From assembly GCA_963854835.1 (NCBI GenBank), contig OY978529.1:3754501-3818500 (forward strand): a DNA stretch of 64,000 nucleotides. The letters are read 5' to 3'. Under the pieces are notes generated by a model. The model saw nothing but the letters and a program-made list of their open reading frames with translations. It did no database searches and was not told where the DNA came from. This document shows, one piece after another, positions 10,810 to 21,470 of this stretch. A program made the position numbers and the translations under genes. The DNA is from Megamerina dolium (Eukaryota > Arthropoda > Insecta > Diptera > Megamerinidae). Every line of letters begins with the position of its first letter. Position 1 is the first letter of the stretch.

Positions 10810-11775
10810 TTAATAATCTCCCAGAATCTCCCCTAGAGGGATAAAATATATGACTGGCACTTAATTTGTAATAAATTGTTTCTACTTAACATTATTAATC
10901 AACATATTTAGACTATTTTCATTTAATTTCTAAACAAATTTCCATTTTGTACTGTAGCCTCTCTAAGTGATGGTGATAGAGGGTAAGCAGTTTTCGGCAA
11001 AATGTTAAGTCAAACGAATTAATGGAATGTTTCGCAAATATTTCACCACTCTTGGGATAATTCCAGGGCAACAATAAGATTATTTGTCGATTTTATGACA
11101 CTTTTAAGTTCATTTTGTATGCTAACCTCCCGAAAAAGTCATGATGTTCAGGAAAATTGTGTGAAAGTAATTCGGGGACGGTAATAAGTCTTATCCATCT
11201 ATGAGAACTCTGGAAGAAGGTAGCGAAAGCTATGTAGGAATATGTCAATTTCGTAGGAGAACCCCTCTAAGGCGTAGATATAGGGAAAAAATGAGTTAAG
11301 AAAAATATTCACTAGTAAAATGGTCCCCTATGGTCACTCAGAAAGCAGTGGGAGTGAAATGGGAGTGTATAAAAATGTCTATTTTGTAAGAAGCCCGTTA
11401 AGAAGCTAAAATCGGGGTAAGTGAGTTAAAATAAGTCATACATTTTATCCCTCTGGGGGAATTCTAGCGGTAACTCCCACCAGATAGGTATGAAAACGTA
11501 AATTTTGCAGGGCAACCCACTTAAGGCTGAGTTGTAGGGGGTAAGTATGTTCAGAAAAAATATTTAGTAACAAAAATTAGTGGAGATCTATCACATATTT
11601 TAACCCTCTAGTGGCGATTCTTTCGGCGATTGGGGTCAAATGAAAAAAAAAAAAAACCTCACTATTTTAGCGGAGCGAATAAAGATCGAGGGTAAATGTG
11701 TGCAAGTATTATGTTCCGGAGGATAAATTTAGTAGGATCGTATGCATATTTTACCCTCTATGAATATTTCAATTA
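10810..11775. repeat. Dispersed 120-170 bp repeat family, tandem array
   Basis: The block GGGTAAG or a close variant recurs near 10982, 11281, 11416, 11538 and 11690, with TTTTA-CCCTCTAGTGG-like blocks between. Spacings of roughly 120-150 bp suggest a decayed tandem array. A short reverse-orientation piece (CTAGAGGGATAAAATATATGA) lies at about 10834. No coding potential is seen. The same family appears at 7490, 21100, 41330, 49200, 55520, 56380 and 61070. Confidence 0.55.
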
Positions 11776-12116
11776 AATTCAACCGAACCAAGTCAAACCA
11801 ATTCCGAATTCGAATTTACGAAGTGATTTCGCTGGACGAAATCACTTTTTTTTCGTGTGACTGTGTAATCATTATTTTTGAGATTGTGTAAAAATTAATT
11901 AACTTACATTGACATTATTAATTTCCAGAGACAGTGCAGGAAATCCAGTGGGTTCTAAAATGCTAAGTAGCACACCGGAAATTGCAGATGTACGAAATAC
12001 CATTTCCAATTCCAAATATTTACCAACATGAAAGTTTTTCTCAGTGTTGTAAAAATGAGAGAAATTAAATTATGAAATGATTTTAGAAAAGAAAACTAAA
12101 AATTTCATTTACTTAC

Positions 12117-12455
12117 TATATACATATAGCGTGGGCATCTCTGGGTAATTATGAACCACGTTCGACAATGGGAAAGCATTGTCCAACATGCATATGCTTG
12201 CCGGGGTGTGTGAAATTCTGGATGGCATTCTGTATGGAGACGCGTTGTAGGCACGCCCTTGAAGGCGTCTAGACGTGCCGTCAGCTCTGTGGGTAATTTT
12301 ATAGCTGTTGCTATCGGCGCCGTTGGTGCCGCGCTTGCACTTGCTGTTGCCGCAGGTGGAAGGCAACCAACGTAGACAATATTCGATGCAGCTACTTTCT
12401 TTGGTATTTTCATTTGTGCTTAAGTCTTTTGATCGGTTCGTCCAATCTCAACAGA
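12117..12455 (-). CDS. Candidate host-gene exon of unknown function
   Basis: On the minus strand one frame is open from about 12455 to the window-left end of this block and has many G/C third positions, unlike the surrounding AT-rich DNA. It reads CIEYCLRWLPSTCGNSKCKR, later SNSYKITHRADGTSRRLQGR and LSNVVHNYPEMPTLYVY. It ends at a good donor site, TATA|GTAAGT, with the GT at 12116-12115. A possible acceptor AG lies near 12456, but its pyrimidine tract is weak. I do not recognise the protein and see no transposon motif. It could be an exon of a large gene on the minus strand or a chance GC-rich segment. An overlapping alternative frame (12105-12413) has an alanine-rich translation and is less convincing. 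Confidence 0.42.
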
Positions 12456-12464
12456 CATTGTAAT

Positions 12465-13065
12465 CTTACGATCATGACAAAGGCAAAGGAGACCCAGAGG
12501 CACCGTCGACATACCGGCCTCTGTGCACACGAGATACCACTAGAAAACTTCTGGAGATAATGTTGAAACCGAGCCCCTCAACAGCAATAAGTATAGTCGC
12601 TGGCTTGTGTGAACGTCAACGTGACTTCAGGCAAGGCCGATCTAAAATCGGAGCCATTGTGGGTGTAGTGATCAGCGTTAACATCGCTCGGTGAAAAAAT
12701 CACTACTCGAGACCTGTGGTACTCATCGCGATGATCAACGTAAGAAACGATTTTAACAATGTCAGGTCAACCAATATGATTGACACGCTCGAGAGGCGTT
12801 TCAATGAAGGTGGTACGTAGCTTACCTAAAAGACCGAGAGCTAATCTCACGACAACAGCAAAGGCTAATGAACGAAACAGAAAGAAGAAAAGATGGAACT
12901 CATAATTGTCACAAGGAAACATACACCGCTAGAACTGAAGTTGTGGGTCCATTCCGGAAAAAAGTCTACAGCCTTCATGTGCAACAGATGGCAAAAGAAC
13001 ATCGAATCGTAGAAGATGCGATGGGGACATTAATCGCCAAAATCGCGGCGCAATAAAAGGAAAGA
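12465..13065 (+). pseudogene. R1-clade non-LTR reverse transcriptase fragment
   Basis: From about 12471 one frame stays open for over 200 bases: KGKGDPEAPSTYRPLC, TTRKLLEIMLKPS, GLCERQRDFRQGRSKIGAI. After a frameshift it continues NHYSRPVVLIAMINVRNDFN and MIDTLERRFN. These match the start of the reverse transcriptase domain of R1-type elements, where KGKGDP, YRPLC and GFRxGRSTI are standard. A later piece near 12890-12935 (MELIIVTRKHTPLELKLWV) fits the post-catalytic region. The catalytic YADD segment between them is deleted, so the copy is 5'-truncated and internally deleted. Confidence 0.75.
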
Positions 13066-13149
13066 AAACTAGCATATTCTTGTCGGCATCAGTAGTAATA
13101 AGAATTTTAGTTTATTATTTTCTCTTTTTCGGCGTCATAACCGAACAAA

Positions 13150-13440
13150 AGTAAGTCCTCTCATAGAAAGAGAGGTCACGTTGGCCTAATCTCGATTAAC
13201 CCAACAACTAGAGTTGTACATTTGACAGCGACATTCTATTAAAATGAATATTCTAATAAATTTCTTCACGATCATTTAGTATGAAAGTTTTCATTTATTA
13301 AAATTCAGTCATAGAGGGTCATTTAGACTTAAGTGAGTCCTCTCATAGACAGAGTGGTCATACTAACTAAAGGCTAATCAATTTCTCCCCACGATCATCA
13401 ATTTGAGTGTTCACTCACTAAAGATCATTATTAAATTGTT
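13150..13440. repeat. Imperfect tandem pair containing a LINE-tail-like motif
   Basis: AAGTAAGTCCTCTCATAGA at about 13150 and AAGTGAGTCCTCTCATAGA at about 13331 start two related segments 181 bp apart. Both later contain CACGATCAT followed by GTTTTCA- or GTGTTCA-like sequence, with a shortening in the second. The CCTCTC block resembles the 3' UTR of the RNase H LINEs and of SINE subfamily 2, so the pair may derive from a retroelement tail. Confidence 0.45.
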
Positions 13441-13449
13441 AAAAAATAA

Positions 13450-14676
13450 CAACAAAAAAAGTTTTTTTTTTTATATGCAAATTTTGGTCAACACTATCAT
13501 GCCATTATGAGTCACCATAGGTAATATGAAAATCATTTGCATGATCATTCTTATGTTCATATCAAGATCAATAGAATTGCAACTTATTTACAGATTTACA
13601 TTAAATAGTATGTATTGTAAAAATTCAATGTAAAAAGTGTCAAATATTATTGGATATTTTTTACAAATGTGACAAGCGAACAACATGTCATTACTTCAAC
13701 TAATCCAAGTATTTAGTTTGAGCGATCGTGCACATAATAAATATATATATATAAATAGTGTTGCCAACTAAATTACTAAAAGTTGGTATTATTGTATTGC
13801 TGCTAGTGATATTCATTAATTGAATTTCACCACCACAATACAAAATACACAAATATAAACTCGTATGTTGACACATGTTGACCTCATTTGTTGGTGACAC
13901 TTTGAGGGAGAACCACAATCATGCAATAACATTACAACAACGACAATATATTGCACATATACTAAGATACTATAACTAACTATATGGTTAATTTGGTAAT
14001 AATTTGCCTAACGCCAAGATTGGATGTCACTCTGATGGACATTTCACGACAAAGACGACGACGAATGAATTTAATCATGATTATTGATCATTCCATAAAA
14101 CTAAGTAAGTAGTAGTAGTATGTATTGTATGGTATATGAGTATATGATTATAAGCTCGCTGATGCTGATGTGATTGATTATGACAGTTGATCACCGACAG
14201 CAAACATATAACGGCAACAAGCAATATTGATTGACATACATGGTCATATTTATGGATCTTGTTGAAGATCATTTTTTTTTTACATATAAATAATAACTGA
14301 TGACATGCTCTTGCACATGTGCATATAATTAAAATAAAAAAAAAAAAAGAAACAAACAAAAAAACAGTAAGCTGAAAAATGTTATGCATTCTTTTTTTTT
14401 TTTGCACTTTGTTCATCCTACGATCAGCATGATCAATTCAAATATCTTGCTACATGCTACAATCGTAAAATTTTGCCTTTCTCTTCTTTATTAATATTGT
14501 ACTATTTTTTATTTATTTTTTTGTTTAGCTGTCGTTGATAATTTTTATTCAATTGATCATTGATTGATTGATCAGTGATCGAGTCATGAACGCAATGTAT
14601 TTGGTACCCACATATGCCATTGTTTCTATGGTTCATACAGGGTGATATATGAAGTACGCTGCTAAGATTTCATTGA
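13450..14676. other. AT-rich spacer without a gene
   Basis: Contains A/T homopolymers near 13455-13480, 14270-14280 and 14333-14348, an (AT)n tract near 13740 and several TGATCA-rich stretches. The minus-strand open frame 14081-14416 is low complexity. A CAGGGTGATATAT motif at about 14638 resembles the end of the transposon at 25075 but has no partner. Confidence 0.6.
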
Positions 14677-15003
14677 ATAAAAAAAAAATAAATATGTGGC
14701 ACTTATAAGCCTCGAAGGGCTCTTTGGCCGAGCTTCTCTTCCATTACTGTAGTGCGTGTTAAATTTTAGGACAGTATTAGAAGGGACCTACTTATTTTAG
14801 CCGGTTCCTTTTTCACAGAGTTCTTTTAGAAGCTTTTTCATGGCAAGTTGTTACTGTCGGAAGAATTGCCAATTGCTTGCCGACAGGTGGGTACCATACG
14901 AAAGAAAAATCTTATCGATATTAAATTTGTTATGCATCATCCGGGGATTGAACCACGACCTACAGATCAGAATGCTAACACACTAACCACTGAGCTACGG
15001 CAC
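14677..15003 (-). mobile_element. tRNA-derived SINE, subfamily 1
   Basis: Minus-strand copy with the tRNA-like head at the right end (near 15002-14935; GTAGCTCAGTGGTTAGTG, GGTTCAATCCC) and the hairpin/CCACATATTTATT tail at the left end. A segment of the middle is missing compared with other copies, between the TTTAGAAG-type block and the AATAAGTAGGTCCC block. No clear target duplication was found. Confidence 0.88.
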
Positions 15004-15004
15004 A

Positions 15005-15185
15005 GACGGACCCTAAATACATGAAAAAAATTCTGTTTAGAGATTTCATAGACGTCGAACTGCTCAAAAAAAAAAAAATTTGAAAATGGTCGAGAATTTC
15101 GCATTGCTTTCTTCAGACCCTAAATACGTGAAACAAATTTCGTCAAAAGATTTCATAGACGTCGTAAAAATAAGAAAGAAGGAAG
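15005..15185. repeat. Short direct repeat pair
   Basis: GACCCTAAATACATGAAA at about 15009 and GACCCTAAATACGTGAAA at about 15117, each followed by GATTTCATAGACGTCG about 20 bases later, form a direct duplication about 109 bp apart. Function is unknown. Confidence 0.6.
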
Positions 15186-15189
15186 GGAA

Positions 15190-15355
15190 TGTAGTGAAGG
15201 AAAGTTTCTTCTTCTTTTTCTTATGTGGCCATAACAACCGCGGCGCCAGTCTTCTCTATTCTTCGCTTTGCTGACGCCAATTGGATATTTCAAGCGCCGC
15301 CAGGTTACCCAACATTTGGTCCTTCCAACGGAGGTTTGTTTGGTCTTCCTTTACG
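15190..15355 (-). pseudogene. RTE-like retrotransposon, extreme 3' fragment
   Basis: Minus-strand match to the last codons and tail of the RTE-like family: a WKDQ/ML-NL-ALEISNWRQ-like segment, then GGCCACATAAG and a GAA/AAG-rich tail. The same segment ends the copies at 31180, 42895 and 46795. Only about 150 bp remains, a typical 5'-truncated insertion. Confidence 0.75.
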
Positions 15356-15479
15356 CTCTTCTATTTCGAAATAAATCGATTTTCGGTTGAAATGGCCACA
15401 CAAGTATTTCGAACTAATTAGTTTTATTGATGCTTATAACATCATCATTCAACAATCTCAACATTTATCACACAAAATG

Positions 15480-16010
15480 TGAGCAGTAAAAGCGAAAATT
15501 AGTATCCAGGGGTAAATTGTAAGAGACATTTCGACAGTCTCTATCAGATTTTTTCATAAAACTCTTCGTCAGTCTCTAAAATTCGAGTTCAGAGCACTTG
15601 CTTTAATGAACGGAGTCCCTAAAAATGGCTTAGACATCGCACATCGCAGCAATTCTGCAGATCGGACACCGAATATGGATTATGAACCTATAAGTGTTCC
15701 AGTAGAGCACTTGGTGGGCTATAAGATGTTAACGCGATGTCTACCTGTATTATATGATGTGATGAGCACTTTTAGCACCCAGGGGTCCTTCTTTGTCAAT
15801 TGTAAGACACATTTCGACAGTCTCTATAAGGTTTTTTTTTCATAAAACTCTTCGTCAATCTCTAAAATTCGAGTTCAGAGCACTTGCCTTAATGAACGGA
15901 GTCCCCAAAAAGGGCTTAGACATCGTAGAAATTCTGCAGATCGGACATCGAATATGGATTATGGACCCAATAGAGTTTCAGTAGAGCACTTGTTGGGCAC
16001 TTGATCGTCC
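15480..16010. repeat. 280-bp tandem duplication
   Basis: ACATTTCGACAGTCTCTAT occurs at about 15528 and again at about 15808, and the following sequence (AAACTCTTCGTCA, ATTCGAGTTCAGAGCACTTG, AATGAACGGAGTCCC, ATATGGATTATG) is repeated in the same order. The second unit lacks about 10 bases near 15930. The open frames at 15606 and 15793 lie in this duplication and share no protein motif with known families, so I treat the block as noncoding. Confidence 0.8.
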
Positions 16011-16302
16011 AATTTGTTTCTCTTGTGCCGCATTGTCTTGAAAATCATATACCAAGTTTTAGTTAATTTCGTTTGGGAACACTATTTGACTTTAGCATTC
16101 ATTCATTGATTCTCATAAAAGAACTAATAAGGTTGCCAGGGGTTTGGGTTAAGCCCAGCTGTCACCCTATTTACCTTTCACATTACCGATAATACAGCAA
16201 GTCGCCTTGATCGTCAGTAGATATGATAGTATGATAGTTTATGCCCTAAGCAAGATTTATGGATTTAACCACTGATTCTGCTTAGAGAATTTAGTATCAC
16301 AT

Positions 16303-16637
16303 CTACGTCAGTGCTTAGTGGGTTGGACTTCTGATCTGTAGGTCGTGGTTTAATCCCCAGCTGAAGCATAACAAATTTAATATCGAAAAGATTTTTTTTC
16401 GAACGATACTTGTCGGCAAGCAATTGGCAATTTTTCCGGCAGTAACAATTTGCCATGGAAAAGCTTCAAAAAGAACTCTGTGACAAAGCTCAGAAAGAAT
16501 TCTGCCGTTCGGAAGCGGCTAAAATAAGTAGGTCCCTCTAACACTGTCCAAAATTTAAAAAGCACACCAGTAATTGAAGAGAAGCTCGGCCAAAGAGCGC
16601 TTCAGAGCTTTAAGTGCCACATATTTATTTTTTTTTA
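16303..16637 (+). mobile_element. tRNA-derived SINE, subfamily 1
   Basis: Plus-strand copy. The head is decayed (TACGTCAGTGCTTAGTGGGT) but the ATCTGTAGGTCGTGGTTTAATCCC part is clear at 16335-16357. The body and the tail AAGTGCCACATATTTATTTTT end at about 16637. The A box has lost its consensus, so this copy is unlikely to be transcribed on its own. No clear target duplication was found. Confidence 0.88.
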
Positions 16638-16639
16638 TC

Positions 16640-17589
16640 TGCGGATGCAGCGTATGTAGGGCTTACAATCGTCCGCTTTCTTCAGAAACAGCGGACACTG
16701 ATATTATGTTTACTTCCTCGTGCCAGATTCTATAAATTTTGACACTGAAAGCTGAGTTTAGCCATTTCTTTTAGGCTTGGGGATCCTACGAAGAAGAAGA
16801 AGTGGTGTTCATCACTCGTGTAATGGTTCCTTGTAGCCTGGTCACCGAAGTGACTATGGAGTTCGCCCTGAAAATTAATTTGATTTTGAATGAATGTATA
16901 AGAACTCATCAGGCTACCCTGTATTTTGATGCAAAAATATATTGAAAATTTCATCTTCTCCTTTCGATTACACATTTTTTTTTTTTGTGTAATTTCTCAC
17001 ACTCGCTCTACTTATATTTTTTATTTCTCATACTTAGCATGTTTTGATTTGTGATCGTGCGCTGCTTATGAGCAACTCACGCAAGTGATCTTGGTGCGTG
17101 TGCGTAAAATAATGTAAAAAGGTGTGTGTTGGCGTAACTTGTTGTTGACGACGATGATGATGATGGTAATGATGATGATGATGTTGATGATGTTGACAAA
17201 TTTTTTGCACTACTCAATGACATATTCATTAATTGATGTGCACACATATTTGCCACATTTGCTGTAATATTGAGGCGTGCAGTTAGTTAGTCGCTTGCAT
17301 GAGAGAGATAGAGAGAGACATCGATAAAGAGTGAGAGAGGAAAATAGTGAGAATATGCAACATGCAGGTGCAGTGTTATGTCTTGCAACAATAGTTGCGT
17401 GCCTGATGATACATTTACATGTATGTAGCTTCTTGTAAGCTACAGGCTAACTGGTCAGGTGACTGGTTAACAACTGGTTGAATTTTTGCAAAATGTTAAT
17501 TAATAAGTGCAAACATATTGTCAGCAATCACTGACATTGACATTGCATCGTCCTCATTTTTCATGCAAGATAAGAACTGTCACTGAATA
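16640..17589. other. Spacer with simple repeats, no gene
   Basis: A GAT/ATG microsatellite lies at about 17152-17200 and GA-rich sequence at 17303-17340. No coding or RNA feature is supported. Confidence 0.6.
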
Positions 17590-17971
17590 CATTCTGTCAA
17601 ATAAGTACCCGGAAACCGGAAATTCTCATTTTTAATTTTCCCTCTGAGAATATTTCAAAAAAACAAAGAGTTTGTGTGAAATTTTTTTTCGACATGGTTG
17701 AATCACCAAATGTTTTTTTCAACATTTCCAACGTTTTGGCACAAGAAATTTCGTTCGATATTTTTATCCATAGTAAAAATCGCAACGCGCACAAAAGGTT
17801 GACTTGTTCCTAATGACGCCGTAACCAAACTAAATGACACATAGCAATAAAAATTCACAGAATAGTGGCTGACAGTTGTGCCAACCTGGGAAAAATTTTT
17901 TTTTGAAATATTCTCAGAGGGAAAATTAAAAATGAGAATTTCCCGTTTCCGGGTACTTATTTGACAGAATG
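17590..17971 (-). mobile_element. mariner-derived MITE, copy 2 (382 bp)
   Basis: Flanked by TA at 17588-17589 and 17972-17973. Both ends start CATTCTGTCAAATAAGTACC, and the inverted repeat runs on to about 75 bp, through TCTCATTTTTAATTTTCCCT. The interior encodes, on the minus strand, the first residues of a mariner transposase (MDKNIE, then NEISCAKTLEMLKK in a shifted frame). It lacks any DDE motif. It is the same family as 9047-9406 and 52026-52366. Confidence 0.9.
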
Positions 17972-18712
17972 TATGCCTTATCATTCCGGAATATTGTAGA
18001 TATTGCCGTTGCCATTGTCATCGTGTTGTCATTGTGATATTTGTCACAATTTTTCTTTTGCGAAATTCAAAGCACTCAAAGCTCATTCTTTATTACCATT
18101 CTTAGGGAAATTGTTGTTGTTTATTTATTCTTGCTTCTTTCTTCATTCCTTCTTTGTCTTCAGCTCATTGATTAACGTACTTGCGATGCGCAAACAGAAA
18201 TTCTTAATGACACGCAATATTCTTGATATATTGCCGCCTTTATAGATACAATATTATGCATTGTATCCTTAACCATTCCCTCTTTCACTGACTGTTCTAT
18301 TCTCATTTTCTCAACATGTCTCAACACAAACAAGTTTGAAATTAAACAAATCAATCTTTTGCGTGCAAAAGGTAGGTGATTGAAGTGAGCAGCTTATGCG
18401 TGGGTTTCCATTTCGCATCGAGTCAAAGATATGAGAATTGACTGTTGTTGTTGTTGTTGTATTTGTGTGATTATTAAGTATAGTATATACTAGAATATAT
18501 TGTCATATTTTTTTCACTGAATAATTTAGTACTTCGGACTTAGAAGATTACATTAGGTGATTGACGTTTCAATTAAGAAATTAGACAGTTTAGTTATTAC
18601 TTAGTTGTAAAATGTAGCATTCAATTCAATATCAATGAATAATAAGACAATCAGCAGAACAAAGATTTTGGGCCAGCACATGCGATAAATATTTCTACAC
18701 CACCACCGAGCC
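17972..18712. other. Spacer without a gene
   Basis: Short GTT microsatellite at about 18443-18461. The open frames 18003-18245 and 18172-18354 overlap on opposite strands, show no motif, and are treated as chance. Confidence 0.55.
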
Positions 18713-19022
18713 ACCGAGCTTCTCTTCCAATACTGTTGTACGTGTTAAATTTGGACAGCATTGGAAGGGACCTGCTTATATTAAATCGGTTCCGAACGGC
18801 AGAACCCTTGTGACATCACTTAGTTTTGTCACAAAGCTCTTTTAAGAAACATTTGTGGCAAATTGTTACTGCCGGAAAAATTGTCAATTCTTGCCGCCAG
18901 GTGGGTACCGTTCGAAAGAAAAATCTTTTCGATATTAATTTTATTATGCTTCAGTCGGGGATTGAACCTATACGACCTACAGATCAGAAGGCCAACGCAC
19001 TAACCACTGAGCTGCGCACCTT
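18713..19022 (-). mobile_element. tRNA-derived SINE, subfamily 2, 3'-truncated
   Basis: Minus-strand copy whose body is closest to the SINE at 49818-50206 (shared variants: GACAGCAT, TTAGTTTTGTCACA, CAATTCTTGCCG). The head is at the right end (GGTTCAATCCC disrupted by an extra TA, near 18966). The copy stops at GAAGCTCGG near 18713 without the LINE-like tail seen at 49818. No target duplication was found. Confidence 0.85.
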
Positions 19023-19027
19023 TAGGC

Positions 19028-20126
19028 CCTAAGGAGTGGGTCGATTAAAATTGTCCGTTACATTTCTTCCCATTCAAGATTCAAAATTAATCTTATTTTA
19101 GTAGCTCTGATTTAAATGTCAGAAAATAGTTTGTGTCAGCTATGGACAATAAAAATCTTTTTAACGCAAATATGGCAAACGAAGTGGAAGTGGAAGAAAA
19201 TATTATTAAAATATTTCAAAAGCAACCTCACTGGTTATTTAAAAAAATTGCCAAAGAGGTGGGCGCTAACCCTAAAACCGTTAATAAACGATTTAAGGAA
19301 GAACCGTGTATTGATCGGAAGAAAGGATCTGGTAAAAAGAAGGGGCCACATGACCCTGAAGAGCCGAAAAACGTTGTGACAATTTTGAAGAGAAATCAAA
19401 ATATTTCAGGAAGGAAATTGGCGGTGAAGGCTGATTGCTCAGAATCTTTTGTGCACAGGACTAAGAAGGAAGCTAGGCTGAAGACGTACAAAGTGCAAAA
19501 AGTTCCGGAGAGAAACGCCGTCAAGCATGAAGCCGCAAAACAACGAGGTAAAAAGCTGAGCCAAAATTTCCTCAAGAAATTTAAATGCTGCATAATGGAC
19601 GACGAGACTTATGTTTTAGCGGACTTTTCCCAGCTACCTGACAAGGAATTTTATACAGCCAATACTCGAGGAAATGTTGCTGAAAAATTCAAAGCCAAAA
19701 AAAATTGCAAAATTCCCAAAGATATTCCTTCTTTGGCAGTCAATTTGCAGTTGTGGCAAAAGGAGCAGCACATTCGTGACATCGGGTACAATAAACAATG
19801 AAATATATGTGAAGGATTGCTTACAAAAGAGATTGCTTCCACGTTTTCTTGGCTTGACCTCGCTTCATGTCACTACAACAAAATGGCCTTAGAGTGGTTC
19901 CAAAGGAAAGAAGTGATTTCTGGTGGCTAAAGAAGCCAATCCACCAAACTGTCCAGAACTAAGGCCGATTGAGAGATATTGGGCTTTAGTGCAACAAAAA
20001 AAGTGGCCAAAGACCTATAAAACCACAAAAGAAAGTGGTCTGTGAGGGTGTCGGACACTATCATAAAGACATGCATGGAAGGGATTCCTGAAAAAATAAG
20101 CATTTTTTTTTTTTGAAATCTCCTTA
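19028..20126 (+). pseudogene. IS630/Tc1/mariner transposase, DD37E type
   Basis: The main frame, 19133-19801, gives 222 residues starting MSAMDNKNLFN. It has an N-terminal helix-turn-helix region (KKIAKEVGANPKTVNKRFKE) and the first catalytic motif MDDETYVLADFSQLP. It shifts frame near 19725, and further frames supply IYVKDCLQKRLLP, DLASCHYNKMALEWF and NPPNCPELRPIERYW (near 19940-19990), which hold the second and third catalytic residues. The order and motifs fit the DD37E group. At least three frameshifts make it inactive. Possible short inverted ends TAAGGAG lie at 19028 and CTCCTTA at 20120. Confidence 0.82.
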
Positions 20127-20133
20127 GAGAGGC

Positions 20134-20990
20134 TTAGGTTAGGTTAGGTTAGAGCGGCCGCCCTCTCTGATGAGAGAGTGCACATAGGCCATATTAAGGC
20201 CCGTTGTGATAGCGCCAAGCGGATTATCCCTCCACCTAGTTACTCGCTGAACCAACCGGAATATTGAATGTATTTTAAGAGATTGACAATATCAATCTGG
20301 GATAATTGGGCTAGGTCACTCAGCTGTTAGTGTCATAGACATTTTTGCGATTTTTACATAAAACAGGGCAGGTACATAGTAGATGTGAGATCGTTTCAAG
20401 TTCCTCCTCATCTCTGCAGATTCTGCAGAAGTCTTGAGTGAGGTTACCCATGAAACCTATTCTCACAGCGTGAGGACCTATTAGGCAGTGACCAGTGACC
20501 ACTCCCACATAAGTCGAGATGTCTACCGCTATTAAGATCAGCAAGTTTGTGCGAACGTTTCTTGCTGAGTAGAGGTCACAGCAATTTCGCCGTACTACAG
20601 ATGGGTGTATTCGCCGTTGGTTGATAACCACCAAATTATGCTTAAACGTGGCTATGGGATCCCTAACCGAGAATTCTCCTGGGTTAGAGACTCTTCTGTA
20701 CCCTGTCTTGCTAGCCCATCGGCTGTGCAATTTCCTCGTATACCCCTGTGTCCGGGCACCCAGAACAGGAGAATATTGTGCTGCTCAGCCATCTCCAGAT
20801 GGGTTTCCTTGGTTCGTTTTTAGGTTGAATGACTCGGAATACACACCTGCTCCCACCCTTACATCAAGCTTAAAGCCATCAGTAACGATGAGTGTATACT
20901 TTGGAATGAATCCTTCCGCCTCCCAGCCGAGTCTATCAGGGTAGGAGGTTAGGAATTTCCTTTCAAAGGCGTATGTAACCTTAATATAAT
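20134..20990 (-). pseudogene. RNase H LINE 3' end with a TTAGG-type terminal repeat
   Basis: Minus strand. RNase H begins near 20900 (TDGFKLDVRVGAGVYSESFN), loses an internal segment, and resumes as LLFWVPGHRGIRGNCTADGLARQG near 20770-20690. The following frame, 20730-20320, carries VVTGHCLIGPHAVRIGF and CRICRDEEELETISHLLCTCPVL, the zinc-binding end. The 3' UTR has a GGCC TTAATAT GGCC hairpin near 20190, a CTCTCTCATCAGAGAGGG hairpin, and ends in CTAACCTAACCTAACCTAAG at 20134-20153. Frameshifts and the internal deletion inactivate it. It lies directly beside the DD37E relic. Confidence 0.82.
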
Positions 20991-21059
20991 CAAATGAAGT
21001 TTAAATATTAAAATTATCTAGTATGTTTGTATGTCCGAAGGACTTTGATGTCCACTGGT

Positions 21060-21110
21060 GCAAGCCGATGAGTCGTAAAGCAGAGAGAGAGAGAGAGAGA
21101 AAGAGTAGAG
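21060..21110. repeat. GA microsatellite
   Basis: (GA)n tract at about 21081-21102 beside GAAAGAGTAGAG. No other signal. Confidence 0.85.
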
Positions 21111-21470
21111 GCTACTCTACAAAATATATTTAAAAGCATCTTATTGATGTTTTCTCATAAATCTCTCAATGTTACCAAAGTGCAGCCAGTAGAGTAAAAT
21201 ATTTGACCGGCCACCTTTAAATTTTTCTGCTCAAAATTTTTTCTAGAACATATCTTTATTTCTTGGATATTCTTCCCTACAAAATGAATTTAAAATTACT
21301 GGAAAACTGACCAGTTGCCCAGAAATCGCCTCTGAAGCCGTGAAATGTATGTCCGACCTCTAATAGTTCTTTCGTAGAACATTTCCTCTAAATATTTATT
21401 GCGTGTATTTCCATTCCTTACGGGAGTTCACGTATAAAATTGAAGTTTCCATAAAATTCAGCTCCTGTCA
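21110..21470. repeat. Dispersed 120-170 bp repeat family, reverse orientation
   Basis: Two to three decayed units with blocks TACAAAATATATTTAAAAGC, AGTAGAGTAAAATATTTGACC, GGATATTCTTCCCTACAAAAT and TATGTCCGACCTCTAATAGTT. They match the array at 49200-49800 in order and orientation. Confidence 0.55.

Noticed and set aside
12868..13056. 62-codon frame starting MNETERRKDG
   Set aside because: A different frame of the same DNA gives an R1-type reverse transcriptase segment, so this frame is a shadow.
14081..14416. 111-codon minus-strand frame
   Set aside because: Low-complexity sequence spanning two homopolymer runs; no support.
14677..15003. Target duplication around this SINE
   Set aside because: No repeat of 8 or more bases was found beside both ends. 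GATTTCAT occurs on both sides but not at the borders.
20134..20153. A telomere or internal telomeric site
   Set aside because: Only three full TTAGG units are present and they sit at the 3' end of a LINE, so a retroelement tail explains them.
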